NCBI GenBank assembly: GCA_021234155.1
Contig: JAJEKV010000031.1
Location: 10,561,857 to 10,625,856 of the forward strand
Reading direction: 5' to 3'
Source: Isoetes taiwanensis
Lineage: Eukaryota > Streptophyta > Lycopodiopsida > Isoetales > Isoetaceae
DNA: 64,000 nucleotides
Shown here piece by piece: positions 1-14,396 of this stretch; the stretch's first letter is position 1, and the number at the start of each line of letters is the position of its first letter. A program made the position numbers and the translations under genes. The notes beneath the pieces are model-generated. The model was not told the DNA's origin. It ran no database searches and saw only the letters and a program-made list of their open reading frames with translations.

Positions 1-3000
1 TTAATTGACAAATGTTTTATTTACCAAATTGCATTGCATTCAGCGTTTCTTTATATAAAATGAAGACGTCTGGTGGCCGGCGCCTTCTTTTTGATTTTGG
101 TAAATTAACCTTATAAAAACCTAATGGATGTTGTCTCATTGTGTAGCTTCTCTCCCGGAAGTAGCGTGCTTGAACCACTTTCAAAATTTCAGGTTGTTTT
201 CCGGTGGTCGGGCTTCCAGCGTTGCTGTTCTTGATGACAACATAATTGAAGTCATTTTGTAAATAGGTGATTGTCTTTCTTAATTTGAACGCGTTTTTCT
301 CAAAACGTATACGTACTCGATATCAAATGTAACACTATTTTGGCTAATGCATAACTTGGAAATGTTATCTATATGTCAGTGACCTGTAACAATGGGTAAT
401 GAAAGAACCTGTACCTCTAACCTTGGTACATACTATTAGCATGTGATACACGAACTTTCTTGGAACAACTGTCGTTCTCACCTTGGTATCGCACTTTGGT
501 TCATTGCATTTTGGGAACCCACGGCTAAAGAGTTTTTATATTCGATGTCAGAAGGTTATTCTCGGTGTTTGGGATATGCATGCGGAATCTCCGAGCCCCT
601 GGTTCTTTCGCGAAGGCGTTAGCTTCTCTTCTGTTCTTTGGAAGGTATTGGGCTTGATTGTTGCATGTCCACAATATGTTGTAAATCAGCATATACTTAA
701 AAAAGAACTTTGATTCATTGCCAAACTGATGACGCATTGCGGTTTTGGTATGAGGTGTCGCCATTTAGAATTTGAATACAATATGCTGTGACCCATTTTG
801 ACAAATATTATCGCTCTCCGGTGATGATAATTGCGGCTATGGCGAAGGGCGGTGCTGCATTATTTGCATGGTACATGGGAGGCGTGGTAGATGGCATTTC
901 CGCTTTTAACTTGTGCCGTAGGGCCCCATTTTTGGCGTTAGCTTGTGGAAAGCTTGTTGAGAGGCTCTCTCCGAGGTGCTCGATTTTTAGGGTTTTCTAG
1001 CAACCGGGTTGAATTCGCATTTGATTTGACCACTTTTGATTAGAGATGGAGAAACCCGGATAGATCTTTGCTTCAATCGAGCGTTAGCGAAATTCTTTGC
1101 TGCATCTTGGTGATAAAGTGCAAAGGGGCGATAAATTAGGTAGAAGTCCTTTGCCCTCGCGATGGTGGATACTCCGTGGTTCCTCAAGAAGGGAAAGTCT
1201 CCTGTTCTTTAGGCATTAGCGATGAATTGAGCTGAAATTAAATGATTTGCATCAAAGCTGGAGCAGTTAACCTATGTAGTTTCTCATTCTCAAGCTAATG
1301 GCGTTATAGCGAAGGCATACGATTACGTCACAAAGTTCATATCAAAATGTTGTAGTGGCTATGCTTAATGATGTATCAGATTACCTCTAGAAATGCAAGG
1401 GTACTAAGCTGCTTTTAGGTGGTATCGAAGGGAGCAAAGGAACGAGTTAGTGGCAATCCTAGATACATTGCGAAAAATGAAGAACAGGCTTTAATAACAG
1501 TACACCTCCGGATGACATATTTTACCAATCAGTATGAAATGTAGTTCAACTGACTGAAGTTCATGTTTGAGGGTGGACTATCGAAACTTCGCTGCTAAGT
1601 GTCTTTGAGAACTTGTCCTCTTGTCGCGATCTTTGGTTACTTTACTGAGTGAGCTGCCGTTTATAAGTTTACGTTGTCCTTTTTCGGTTCATCAAGTTGT
1701 TGGAAACTTTGTTCAATAATTATGATGTTTGATAGTAGTGATATGCCATTGGACTCTTTTGAGACACCACAAAGTTGATCCGCTGGCAGGAATATATAAA
1801 CACTAGTATTACTCTTGATTTTACTCGAATATATATTATTGCTACGTGGAATTACCTTGCTAGTTCTCGATACCTGTCTTCACTAGATCTAATGAAACAT
1901 CAATTTTTAATACCAATTGCAGAAATTTGGACTTGGGGTTTTATATCTCACACTTTATGTATGAATAGGGTGGGATTTGGCAATTTACAATACCAGGCTG
2001 GTTCCTTCTTTGCAGTTATGGTTGAAAGGTACTCATTGATGTAAGGATTGGGATATGCTGACTTTCAATAGATACGAAATTGGCCAGCTTATTTCGAATG
2101 AATTTTGGCTTTTGCCGGCCATTTTCCAGGCATCACGACCAAGCCTTTACGCCTACCGAAGTTCAAGCTCGTTGTTATTTCTTAGTGTTCATGATCAGCG
2201 GATTCTTTGCATTCCTACGACTGCCGGAAGATGCTCACAAGCTCTGGATTTAAGTGGTACCGTCCTTAGCATCATCAGCGCATATTCTTGTTATGGTGGT
2301 GGTCCTATTGATGCTCATAAGAGCCATGGCAGTCAATTGGGAAGAAGATAGTAGGGAAAAATGCGCTATATCATCTCATGGGGCGATAAAAACTCCTTTT
2401 ATTACGTTGGCATGATAATTTGATATGCGACGTCATCTTGATGTGTGAGAACGTATTGATTGTGAAGCATCAAACGCCTCAAGGTGGACTATTTCCTCAC
2501 AAGTTTTGAGTTGCGGTATCAAAGGTTGCTATAGCCGTCTTGGTTTTCTTGGTAATAGATTGTGAATGCCAAAAAAGAAAAACTCAATGGTGTCATCCTA
2601 ATATTTCCTCATTGTGTCTGTTGGATGGAAAGAAATTTATGCACGAAATTTTACGAGGCTCGCTTTATAAGAAGAGAAGTTGGGCGTGCATGGAGGAGAT
2701 GAGGCCATCATTAGCGGATGTGATGGTCATTTGACCCATGGACATTTTCTACGCATAAACTATACTTCCGTTTCATTTGTTTATTACTTATTATTGTGAT
2801 TTGTGCCTGGGGCATGGCACCACGAGTTGGCATTTGGGGCTCGCCTCCTCTTGCTCTAGCTTTCCATCCAGCTTATTCAGTTACGTGGATGTAAAATCAT
2901 TTATCTTTATCTTTCCTTTATCTTTATCTTTATCTTTAACTTTATTTAGTAGAAACCATATTTGTACAAATCTATGATGACAGATCTAGCAGCTCCTTCA

Positions 3001-3245
3001 TATTTTAGCATTCCATTTCCCGGAAAAGGTGCTGAGGACTTCAAAATAAAGACATGGTTTATATGCTCACTTCCATTTAATTATCCTTGAAATGGTAGCA
3101 TAACATATTAGAATGCCTTGCACTGGGCCAAGAGATCCAACAAATGCACAATGGGGTCTACTCAATCAGGATATCATTTTGGAAACTTGTTATCTATTTG
3201 AAGAAAAAACCAGAGATTTTAGCTACAAGCACGTCTGCATGAATT
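1..3245. other. Non-coding stretch, no gene supported
   Basis: AT-rich sequence with only short open frames that show no recognisable motif and no consistent splice structure. The one clear local structure is a (TTTATC)n microsatellite at about 2900-2945. I see no RNA gene, LTR end or transposon terminus here. Confidence 0.5.
2900..2947. repeat. (TTTATC)n microsatellite
   Basis: About seven imperfect copies of the hexamer TTTATC in a row, with one CCTTTA variant and a terminal AACTTT variant. It is a simple sequence repeat with no coding content. Confidence 0.8.
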
Positions 3246-3250
3246 TTAAG

Positions 3251-3930
3251 GTACCAAAGTTGTAAACGATTTAACAAACGCGATGCACATGAAACACGAT
3301 GAACTATATCGATTACAACGAAGTTCGGGGGATTTGAAACTCCTTGAAGAAGAAGTTAGATACCATACAAAAGCAAAACCTTTGCCACATGGCTTTGACT
3401 GAGAGGATGGAACCATGCAGAGGTAGATACCTTGCTTCTTTGGAAAAATGGTCGAGAAACGAGCTTTACGAGGCAACCCTCATTTCCTTGGCTTACAAAA
3501 TACCTCAAGAATAGAGAACTTCAGGAACAAAATACCTCTAGCGGCTCCATCCCCGGTTGCTCTTCTTGCTCATCCCGTGACAAATGAGCGGTTGAATGGA
3601 CTTTTATTTCATCATCTTCGTTTGCTTACACAATGCACCATACCGAAACGAGTTCAAGAGCCTTGGGAAGCGATCCATTTTACAAAGGAAGTACTGTAGA
3701 AAACCACGGATCACCAGTTACGTTTAAAATAGCGAATTTGGAACGAAGGTTAAAGACCACCACTGGGTGTCGTGGGAGAGAGCAACTCTATGTAACACAG
3801 CACCATGAGTAGCATGAAAAAGGGTTGAACCCGGTATACGGATGCTGAAAATTTCCCCTTTTGCCGAGGACGGCATGTTCATCGACATTATCAGAAAAGT
3901 GAAAACCACTTTGAGAAACATTTTAAGTAG
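3251..3930 (+). pseudogene. Degraded unidentified protein-coding segment
   Basis: I do not recognise the family. One plus-strand frame reads as a plausible protein from about 3253 to 3735 (motifs such as KHDELYRLQR, LLEEEVRYHTKAKPLPHGFD, LLAHPVTNERLNGLLFHHLR and VQEPWEAIHFTKE), interrupted by TGA near 3398, TAG near 3430, TAG at 3697-3699 and TAG near 3728. After about 3735 a second frame looks more protein-like (HHWVSWERATLCNTA, FAEDGMFIDIIRKVK), which suggests a frameshift as well. The composition (charged, alternating hydrophobic) is unlike the surrounding AT-rich DNA. Each stop in the first frame is one C-to-T change away from a Gln or Arg codon. The segment could be an old gene copy or part of a retroelement. 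An exon start at about 3251, after an AAG, is possible but unproven. Confidence 0.4.
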
Positions 3931-5416
3931 TAGATAACATTAAAGTTACGTTAAAATGTAACCTTGAAACTACTTGAGTGACAGTGGCAGAACTGTGACT
4001 CCGGTATCCCCAAGCATGCGGGGTGATGGCTGATTGCATTGGTGTGAAGGGTGTCCCGTGGACCACAACATGGGAAAGGTGACATCACAGTTTGGGTTGG
4101 CCCATACATGGAGTGTTACTGAGTTTGAAGATCTTACGACTCAACAAGAATACCACAAACTTCTCGCGAAAATATTGCAGAATTCTTATACAGGCAATAT
4201 TATAGGGGCGTATTGAAATGATCTGGGATCTTTACATATAAAGAGGAAATACTGGCTTAGTGGAACTTTGTTCAAACTTACTGAACAGCTACATGGTACC
4301 TAAATCGCGCTTCTTCGTTGCGTCATTGTTAATTTCTTGAAAGCCAATGAGACACGGACATTTGCCTTTTGAATTCTTGACCTGCAGTTCAAGAATCAAG
4401 ATGGATGGATTGAATAGTGAATGTGTTTAACTATCACATTTCGAGAACACTCCAAGAATCAAATCAGGATGCACAAAATAATCCCCAATCTAAAAGTTAA
4501 TCCTCCCACTTACATGATACACAGTTAGCATAAGCAAGCCGATGCACGTGGCAGAGCGGTGATAGCGAAAGATCTGGCAGTGCTGGTATCGTACTTTCTC
4601 ATATCTAAATAGGGAAATAAATTAAGAATAACATTCCCTCAAGATAGTATGGTGATTGCTTGTGAGGAGGGAAATCTGAACCAGTGATGTTTATGGCGCC
4701 ACAGAGGTTACTTAGGAGGTAGAACTGGAAGCCTGGTGAGACTCCTCGTAGTCCTTAGAAAAGTGTCTACAATAATTCTAGGGAAGTGTGTCCATGGTGG
4801 GTGAACCGACAATATATGTATATGGTAAAGGCTCAAAAACATTATAACCATATATTTAGAGGTGGAACATTAAAGTTCATTTTAGCTTTGTTCTCATATG
4901 TACAACTTTGTAATAGGATCACACGCAGCTTGAACTTTTCTTTCAGTTACCACACACCCTTTATCATACAAAAGAAAGATGCATAATGCAGATTTGCTTG
5001 GCCCCTCCCAACATATGTGATGTGGAGGTTAACCAACCATCGTCTAAATGAAAACTAATCAAGATGAAGGCATGCAGTTAAAGAAAAGAGAAGAGATTTT
5101 AAGGCAGATTCAAGGACTGAATCCCAGCGACAAAGAAATGAAAGGACTTTATATAATAGATACTAAGAAAAAAAGACAAATAGAAAGATGCAATGATAGT
5201 AATAACAAAGACTAGAAAGAGCAGATATACGAGATATGGGAGCAAAAAATTGTGAAAAAAATTGCACACATGGGGATAAAGGGATACAGAGAATGAGCAT
5301 ATATTTTGTCTGACAACTTTTGATTGCAGACTTCGTAATCAATTACTAAAACATGATAAATCTTTGGATGGCATGGTGTAGAAGGCCTATCCTGAGGGCC
5401 TTATAGGAAAAGAATG
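3931..5416. other. Stretch without a supported gene
   Basis: Short coding-like scraps occur around 4030-4215, but they change frame repeatedly and match nothing I recognise. The rest is AT-rich and featureless. Confidence 0.4.
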
Positions 5417-5516
5417 CGAGGGCCATATGGCCATGGCCAAGTGCCATTTTGGCCATGGTCATATGGTCCTCATATTGGCACTCGAGCCATTTTGGCCATG
5501 GCCATATGGCCCTCAC
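5417..5516. repeat. Hairpin built of GGCCATATGGCC / CCATGGCC palindromes
   Basis: The left arm (about 5417-5441, starting GAGGGCCATATGG) is repeated inverted at about 5491-5516. The arms themselves contain the self-complementary words GGCCATATGGCC and GGCCATGGCC, and a related TGGCCATGGTCATATGG lies between them. The sequence can therefore fold in several alternative ways. Confidence 0.7.
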
Positions 5517-5557
5517 AGTTTTTTCCCACAACGCCCGAGGGCTAGGGTGTTATCGCT

Positions 5558-5697
5558 CTTAACGCCCTCCTTCGAGGGTTTAGTCCATCAAATTATGCAA
5601 CGAAGGCAAAGTCCCTAGGGCGTTATAGACCTTTGTGATAACTCCCTGAGGTGTTATAGGGTATTATGGGTGTAAACCCAAGAAGGAGGGCGTTAAG
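5558..5697. repeat. Small inverted-repeat element (MITE-like)
   Basis: The 25-bp word at 5558-5582 (CTTAACGCCCTCCTTCGAGG...) is mirrored as its inverted complement at 5673-5697 with few mismatches, giving a 140-bp hairpin. Inside, the word GGGCGTTATAG recurs with variants. No target-site duplication was established. Confidence 0.5.
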
Positions 5698-5821
5698 GTT
5701 TCATAGATGAATTCGAGCTATGAATGCATGTAAAGTTTGTTGCTTATTCACTGCGAGGAATGTTTGTTGGGAACACGTTGGCTTTTGATTTTCTGACTGG
5801 TTGTTTGAACGGAGTACCTTC

Positions 5822-6000
5822 GAGGGATACTAGGCCCCATCAATGATGGGCAAACTCCAGGGCAAAGAATGTTGTTTTTCGATTGAAATTGCGAAATGTT
5901 TGGTTGAGTTAGAGGGATACTAGGCCCCAACAATGATGGCCAAACTCCGGGGTAAAGATTTTTTTCTTTGATTGAAATTAATGTTCTATTGAGTTAGTGC
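5822..6000. repeat. 90-bp tandem duplication
   Basis: Two consecutive copies (5822-5911 and 5912-6000) start with GAGGGATACTAGGCCCCA and share CAATGATGG and CAAACTCC further along. They differ by scattered substitutions and small indels. Confidence 0.8.
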
Positions 6001-7200
6001 ATGGCAGGAAAATTCGTGTAGATTTTGATGCATATTTCTAGAAGGACTATACTAATTTCCGAGATAAATCTTGGAATATCTGACAATTTAGGGGGACATT
6101 TGGAAAACTTATACTTTGAAAAACTTTACAATATGTCTAAAAACTTTCCCGAACACCGAACACGGCCCCATGATATCTTATGGAATAAGAAAATGGAAGA
6201 AACATGTAGACTTGGGGCTAGGTCGTGCAAAGCATAGAATAGAATAAGATATAACAGAAAGAGATTAACATTCATTCTCTCTAAATAAAATAAATAAAAT
6301 CTTTTTTATCCCTAAAAAAAGAAAAAAAATTAACATGTATAAGATTTAAAGGGGTATTCCTGAGAGAGAGAGACTAGGAGGTGGCGTATAGTTCATGCAT
6401 GTAAAGGGCCATGTGAAGGGGGAATATTTGGAAGAATCATGTGATTTGGGTCATGTGAAACATTCGAAGGTTGGTTTCTTAACCACTGAAGTTGTTTTGC
6501 ATTAAAAAGAAAATATCTAAGAATAATACAGAATATAAATTCCATTTAAGAGCTAAAAATATGACCACCGCAGGATTAATTAAACACCATTATCCAAATG
6601 GCCCGTCAATATATGACACATGTCATTAACTAATGACGGGCGCCCTTCATCATCGGAACGTAAAAAGGAAAAAAAATTCAAACTCTCTCTTTCTCCGAAT
6701 CGAGGAAGGTCTTAACAGGCAAGCAGAAGCGGTGCCGCAATCAATCGTTTGCTCGAAATCCTTCCTGCCCATCATCTTTTCATGCCTTTCCATGGCCCTG
6801 ATTATTATATCCGTCAATTTATAAATTAGCGCCGATCGGTTTTCAGTTTGCTGCAGATCTGCGGCTTTCACAGTTTTTAATGCAATTTGGGCGGTTTGGG
6901 TCGTCAATTTAGACTGGTAGAATGAGTTTTCTTCTGAGAAGATAAGGCAAGGTGCAAGCTTATCCAGAAGATAATAACAGGCTTTGAATACCTTTTTACT
7001 GGCCGCCTAAAGGCGTAGGCGGCATTGGGGCTTCCTTTTCTGGCACTCCTCTTGCTTTCTATCTTGGGTTTAGCTGAATCGATCTTTGTTTTAAGAACTT
7101 TTTTGTTCATTCGATTCGTATCGCTTTTGGGTTCAAACCAATTTTTTCTGATGATCCACCTTGAGATCGATCTTGCTAACTAATTAATTCTAGGAAGGAG
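6001..7200. other. Upstream region of the hexokinase gene
   Basis: No gene is supported here. A short inverted repeat CCCGTCA...TGACGGG at about 6601-6641 encloses the palindrome ATGACACATGTCAT. The segment directly upstream of the gene (6700-7200) presumably holds the promoter and transcription start, but I cannot point to a convincing TATA box. Confidence 0.3.
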
Positions 7201-7252
7201 GTTTTGATCCAGGCGTCTGGAGATCAAGCAAAATTTGAGAGATCATATTTCA

Positions 7253-7267
7253 ATGCTCTCTGAATAG
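7253..7267 (+). promoter_or_regulatory. Short upstream ORF in the hexokinase leader
   Basis: ATG CTC TCT GAA TAG encodes a four-residue peptide that ends 45 bases before the hexokinase start codon. If the transcript begins upstream of 7253, ribosomes would meet this minimal ORF first. The transcription start is not known from sequence alone. Confidence 0.3.
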
Positions 7268-7312
7268 GTGTTCTTGGAAAGAGAAATATTGGACTGCACA
7301 TAGCATATCAAA

Positions 7313-9834
<2,522 letters not shown>

Positions 9835-10665
9835 TATTCTTGTGGCAGTTCATTGTGCTGCCCATTAAAAATAAATATTACTTCAGCTTTCGGCAAATTC
9901 TTTGTTAGAGGTTGGTAGAAATGAGTTTAATGGTCGATAAAATGCACGGCCATTACATGCCATAATTATCCAGCTTTATGTTATTGTTTGCACTAAAGCA
10001 TGGCAGGCATAATGAGCATAGTTGGAAGTTGTCAAAGAGGAAAAAAATTCAAGCATGGAAACACGAGAGCTCCTGCAACTATCAGGTGCAGGGCTAGTTT
10101 TGTAGCATCTTTGAAAGCTGTTAAGCTTTTTTGGCTGGAATTGTACAATCCAATGGATATGTTGATTGTACTAGCCAATTTATTTATTTGAATGTTTTAG
10201 CATAAAACTAAAATAATCTGAGTCTCATTTTTGATGCATCGTTTCGTTTTTGTCATGTCATACTTTGCAACTGTCGGACCGGAACTATTTGTGTTAAACT
10301 GATGCGATGCATTGTGGTTTGTGTTCTGGTTCTTGTATTGTGTTATGTATTTGTATTGTGGGATGGGTTTTGGGAGGCGAATTGTCATGAATGGCACCGT
10401 TCTAATATATCCGAGAAAATCCCTGTATGTGGGCACTGCTGGGTAGGGGATATTGAGGTTTCAATCCCTTAAAGAACGTCGTGATACATCTAGCCAAGGA
10501 TTCGAAACATAATGTCAAGCGTATACTAAGCTTCAGGTATGAGTTTTGCTACCCAAACATGGGTCTTTCCTGCCATTACGTTTAACGGTTACAGAATTGT
10601 AGCCAACATTAGTATTATCGGAAGCAGCATCACAGCCAGACGTAGGTTAATACAAAACGATTTTT
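9835..10665. other. Hexokinase 3' flank
   Basis: An AT-rich segment (ATTAAAAATAAATA near 9866) shortly after the stop could serve as a polyadenylation region. Nothing else is recognisable up to the repeat at 10666. Confidence 0.35.
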
Positions 10666-10735
10666 TAGCAGGGTTGCCTAACCCCCCCTGCACACTTTCT
10701 GCCTTCCGAGCTATGCCACGGTCTTGCCACATTGG
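10666..10735. repeat. Dispersed repeat, copy 1 (TAGCAGGGTTGCCTAACC)
   Basis: Starts with TAGCAGGGTTGCCTAACC and continues through CACTTTC and AGCTATGCCACG. A second copy starts at 15014. Both are preceded by a T-rich run. This could be the terminal part of a transposon family, but no matching opposite end was found. Confidence 0.6.
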
Positions 10736-11694
10736 CTGTTTTTCTTTCTAGCCGTCCGATTCTTTATTTTCTGATCGTAGGGTCGTGGAAATTAGAAAAT
10801 CAAGTATTTGCCTGTCGGAGATCTACCAAGCTTTCGTGGTTTTCTTTCTTTTCTTCCCCGCCGTTTAGGGCAAGTGCACATTGGCGGCCGTGTTGGGATG
10901 CCTGTTCCTTTTGGAAGTTTGCGCCATGAAACCCAATCCGGCTCCATCGAGTTCATTCTCGCTCCCACCAACCCAATCCGGCTCCAATGAGTTCATTACT
11001 GCTCCAATCAGACCCATAGCCTCGCCATAGCCATCCTTTGACCTAGATTTTCCATGTTTTTTTGCTTCGCTCTTTGAGATTTGAAACCCTTCCTTGAGTT
11101 TTTATTTCCATTTCTTCCTTTATTACGCTTAGGATTTGGCGGGTTCGGTCGGACTGAACTGGGGTTATGGAGTGGCTTCAATCAAGGTCACCTGATTCTG
11201 AGATTTCTAATAGGTCAGATGACCAATAGATGCGCAAGTTCAAAAGCTAGACTTTATTTATCATAGGAGGTCTTGTGTTCATCATAGCCACCTCCTTCCG
11301 TGTTGAGCTAGGATATCCTAAGCCAAATCCTATGGAAGTTATGAAGGGCCTGTTTATTCCTAGATTAAATGGAAGTGGTTCAACCTGCATTGGCCATCTC
11401 TTTGCTTTGGGTGCAATGATTATATTGTGCGGATTTAAACCACAACAAGGAACATATCACAGTCTAACCAAGGAATAAAGGTATGTATTTCGACTAAACC
11501 ATGCATGTTTGGACACTTTTGCATCAATGATATTATTGTCCTTGTAAGATGTATGGCCGAAGCTAGCCTCCATGTTGTTGTTGACCTCTATTGCCTTCAT
11601 ATAATGCACACTAGTTAACGAGATGTTGTGAAATATTTTGCAATTATTTATCGTGCCATTTGGATAGCTATGATCTTTAGATAAGGCTCACAGA
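10736..11694. other. Stretch without a supported gene
   Basis: Contains a local near-duplication of AACCCAATCCGGCTCCA around 10930-10990. The small open frames show no recognisable domain. Confidence 0.35.
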
Positions 11695-12120
11695 ATGTTC
11701 CAAGCAAATGTCGGCGGGGAGTTTCTCCCGATGTTCTTAGCTATAACATACTCATTTCTTTGGAGTTTTGAGATAGACAAAGCTGAAGAAGCTTTGCAAT
11801 TTTCCAACAATGCTTCAAAGCGGTTGTATTCGGTTGCATTTAGTTACAAAGACTTGTTTGACAAGTTACGCAAAATGAACAGAATGGATTGAGGTCAAAA
11901 GATGTTTAAAGAGATGAATAATATGGGATGCACTCCCAATGTGGTCACTTACAATTCACTTATTGATGGTTTACGCAAAGCAAAAGATATCACTAATGCC
12001 AAGAATTTCTTTCAAACAAATGAATCTAGCGAGGTTGCATGCCGGATGTTGTACTCTATAATACTCTTCTTAATGGGCTCTGCAAGGTTGGTGATATAGC
12101 AAAGAAAGCCCGGGCGATCT
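11695..12120 (+). pseudogene. PPR-repeat gene fragment (P-class-like)
   Basis: Pentatricopeptide repeat proteins bind organellar RNA. Here a motif reading MFKEMNNMGCTPNVVTYNSL followed by IDGLRKAKD is a clear 35-residue PPR unit. It is preceded in the same frame by a weaker unit ending in KLRKMNRMD, with TGA (11890-11892) between the two. After about 12035 the frame shifts, and a further unit is legible (MPDVVLYNTLLNGLCKVGDI) until a TGA near 12118. One nonsense codon, one frameshift, and no start or transit peptide make this a broken remnant. It is too short to predict an RNA target. Confidence 0.75.
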
Positions 12121-12233
12121 GATAATAAGCGGTCAATGTCTTTGCAATTAACAAAGACATGAAAGATGAAGGAGGAATCCCTCACCGTGGACCAAATAGT
12201 GGGTATTGTTTTTTGGTAATGTCCCTTACATTT

Positions 12234-12293
12234 CCTTTGTCTATAATTCTAGTGATCCTTCTTACTCCTTTGTCTATAATTCTAGTGATCCTT
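12234..12293. repeat. 27-bp direct repeat, 33-bp period
   Basis: CCTTTGTCTATAATTCTAGT and the seven bases that follow it occur at 12234-12260 and again at 12267-12293 without change, separated by six bases. Confidence 0.85.
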
Positions 12294-12739
12294 CGACAAC
12301 GGTTTGTTCGGATGGAAATTTATGATTGCTTTCCTCTCAATACAAAAATGCCGACTCTATAGATGTATATATGACTGTATAAAGGTAGTTGTTAATGCAA
12401 GGCAACATTTCTTAGAACAACCAACATTTAGGGCATGTTATACTTTGATACAAGTTCACATACTTAAAAGTGTAGTTTCGGATACTAACGGCTACAATTT
12501 TTGCCTTAATGCGCATGCAAATTTCTTCTTCCTCGGTTGTATCTATATCAATATCTTCTTCACTAAACCATGCATGCTTCAAAGAGGAAATCTAAAGTAC
12601 ATGTTTTAGGAGGTGCTATATTTAAATCTTGGTTTTGAATTGTGATTCTAGGATTTATATTAAGAAGCCATCAGGGACTAGTTCAAGAAAGCGGGGATAT
12701 GTTTGAATTAGTTCAAGGTTAAATGCATCTTGTAAAATG

Positions 12740-13010
12740 CCACAAACATGGTGGAGGCACATGAAATATTCCCGAACTTGTCGGGACTATGATGTCGTTT
12801 TATGGGCTTCTATCATTGCTAAATATCCACAATTGATGTGAGAGTACTTCGTTGCTCTTAAGTATTTTGAATACATGCGACAAGAGTGCATAAAACCGAA
12901 AGAGAATCAATCTTTTAAAGCATTACGAAATATTTATGTAGTATGATTGGGCACTTAGAGCAAGCGGGTTCCAATGGTTGCAGAGTGGCATGGGCTGCTT
13001 GAAAATGTTG
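12740..13010 (+). pseudogene. Second PPR gene fragment (PLS-like)
   Basis: In one frame NMVEAHEIFPNLSGL, and in the next DVVLWASIIAKYPQ, then after a TGA (12838-12840) EYFVALKYFEYMRQECIKPK. This is the usual order of a plant PPR unit with the DVVxWxxIIAxY and LxxFxxMxxxGIKP signatures. A further piece, LGHLEQAG, follows in a shifted context. At least one frameshift and two stops show decay. It may be an unrelated insertion or part of the same ancestral locus as the fragment about 0.6 kb upstream. Confidence 0.65.
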
Positions 13011-14396
13011 CATATGCTATGCAATATATCCAATGCAATGATGTTAAGCTAGAGGTATTGCTTTCCTGGCGCATTTTGACATTCATGCTTAAATCTGAAA
13101 CCTTTCCGCACCTCAAACTCGTAAGTCATAATACATGACATCGTCGTACTACTTGGTTGGTTCACGTTATTGGCATTTGCAGATTATCTTACCGAGGCAG
13201 AAGGTCAAGCTGCTATGCAACCTCAAGTTTGTCAATTAAAGACTCTCATTTTTTATCAATGGAACACAATGGTTACAAAATATGCACATATTGTTGTAGT
13301 TGTTTTGCCTGTGTAGAGCTTTGAAAGTATGCAATATTAAGCCATTGCATCAAATGCCATGATTTTTAGTGCAGTTCTTAGTGCAGGCAATTATGTCAGT
13401 TCAGTGGAGGAAGGTTATTGCCATTTGACAAATATGGATCATTGCTTTGGTGTGCAATCAAATCTAATTCATCACAACATCATGATTGAGATCTTAGGCA
13501 CTTCTAGTTGATTCAAAATCGCAATAAATGCATTTAGAAGTAGTTGCAGTCCAATACACTTGGTTTGGTAGCATTACCTGTGCTTGTAGAGGACATAATG
13601 ATGTAGGGCTAGGAAGCATATGACTTTATGTTCATAATGCCCTTGCCAACTGAGGTATGGAGAGAACACACGATATTAAGCAAGTGGGAATAGTTGGAAA
13701 TATATTCAATTGAAACCATTCATTATTCAAAAAATCCTTCAAGAATGTGCCAGCAAATATCATCTCCTTTGTAGTTGATGCAAATATGTCTTCTTTGGAG
13801 AAATCAACTTGTGCAGGACAAGTGGCCATTTAGAGCAAGAAATGTCCATCCTTAGAAATGTGGTAACAATTATAGACGTAGAACTTTTCGTACATATATA
13901 TGTCTTGCTACTTGAAGTATGAATACCATTATTAATTGAGGATAGACATTGCTTGCAATGAAGTACCATCCTCCAAACTATTACTGCCCTAGGTCATATG
14001 GTATATATTCATGCGAAGATTTGTTTATAGTCACTTGAAAACACATTGCTTTAAACGAGAGTTGATACAAAAAAACAATATATAGTCACTTGAAAGCGCA
14101 TTGTTCAAAACGAGAGTTCACACAAAAGCACAATAAATAATGTACTTCTCTTGGCGTTCTTTGATATAGAATACATAATGTAGGAAATCTTATTCAACAT
14201 AGCATCCTTTTGCCTCATTTTAGTAATGTTGGTTTGCATGTGGCATTCCCAAAACACCAATAGGCCAAAATGAGAAACCCCTTTATTGTTTTTAGTTCTA
14301 CATAGTCCTAATAGCACAAATGCTTGATATACTTTCTCAAGAACATATTATAACATGTGCATGAACCTAACTTGACTATGAAATCCAATCCACCCC
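13011..14396. other. Stretch without a supported gene
   Basis: AT-rich. A minus-strand frame at 13632-13829 is somewhat protein-like but matches nothing I know. The phrase TATAGTCACTTGAAA recurs near 14025 and 14080. Confidence 0.3.

Noticed and set aside
5822-6000. CRISPR-like array
   Set aside because: Only two 90-bp tandem copies without spacer structure, in plant DNA.
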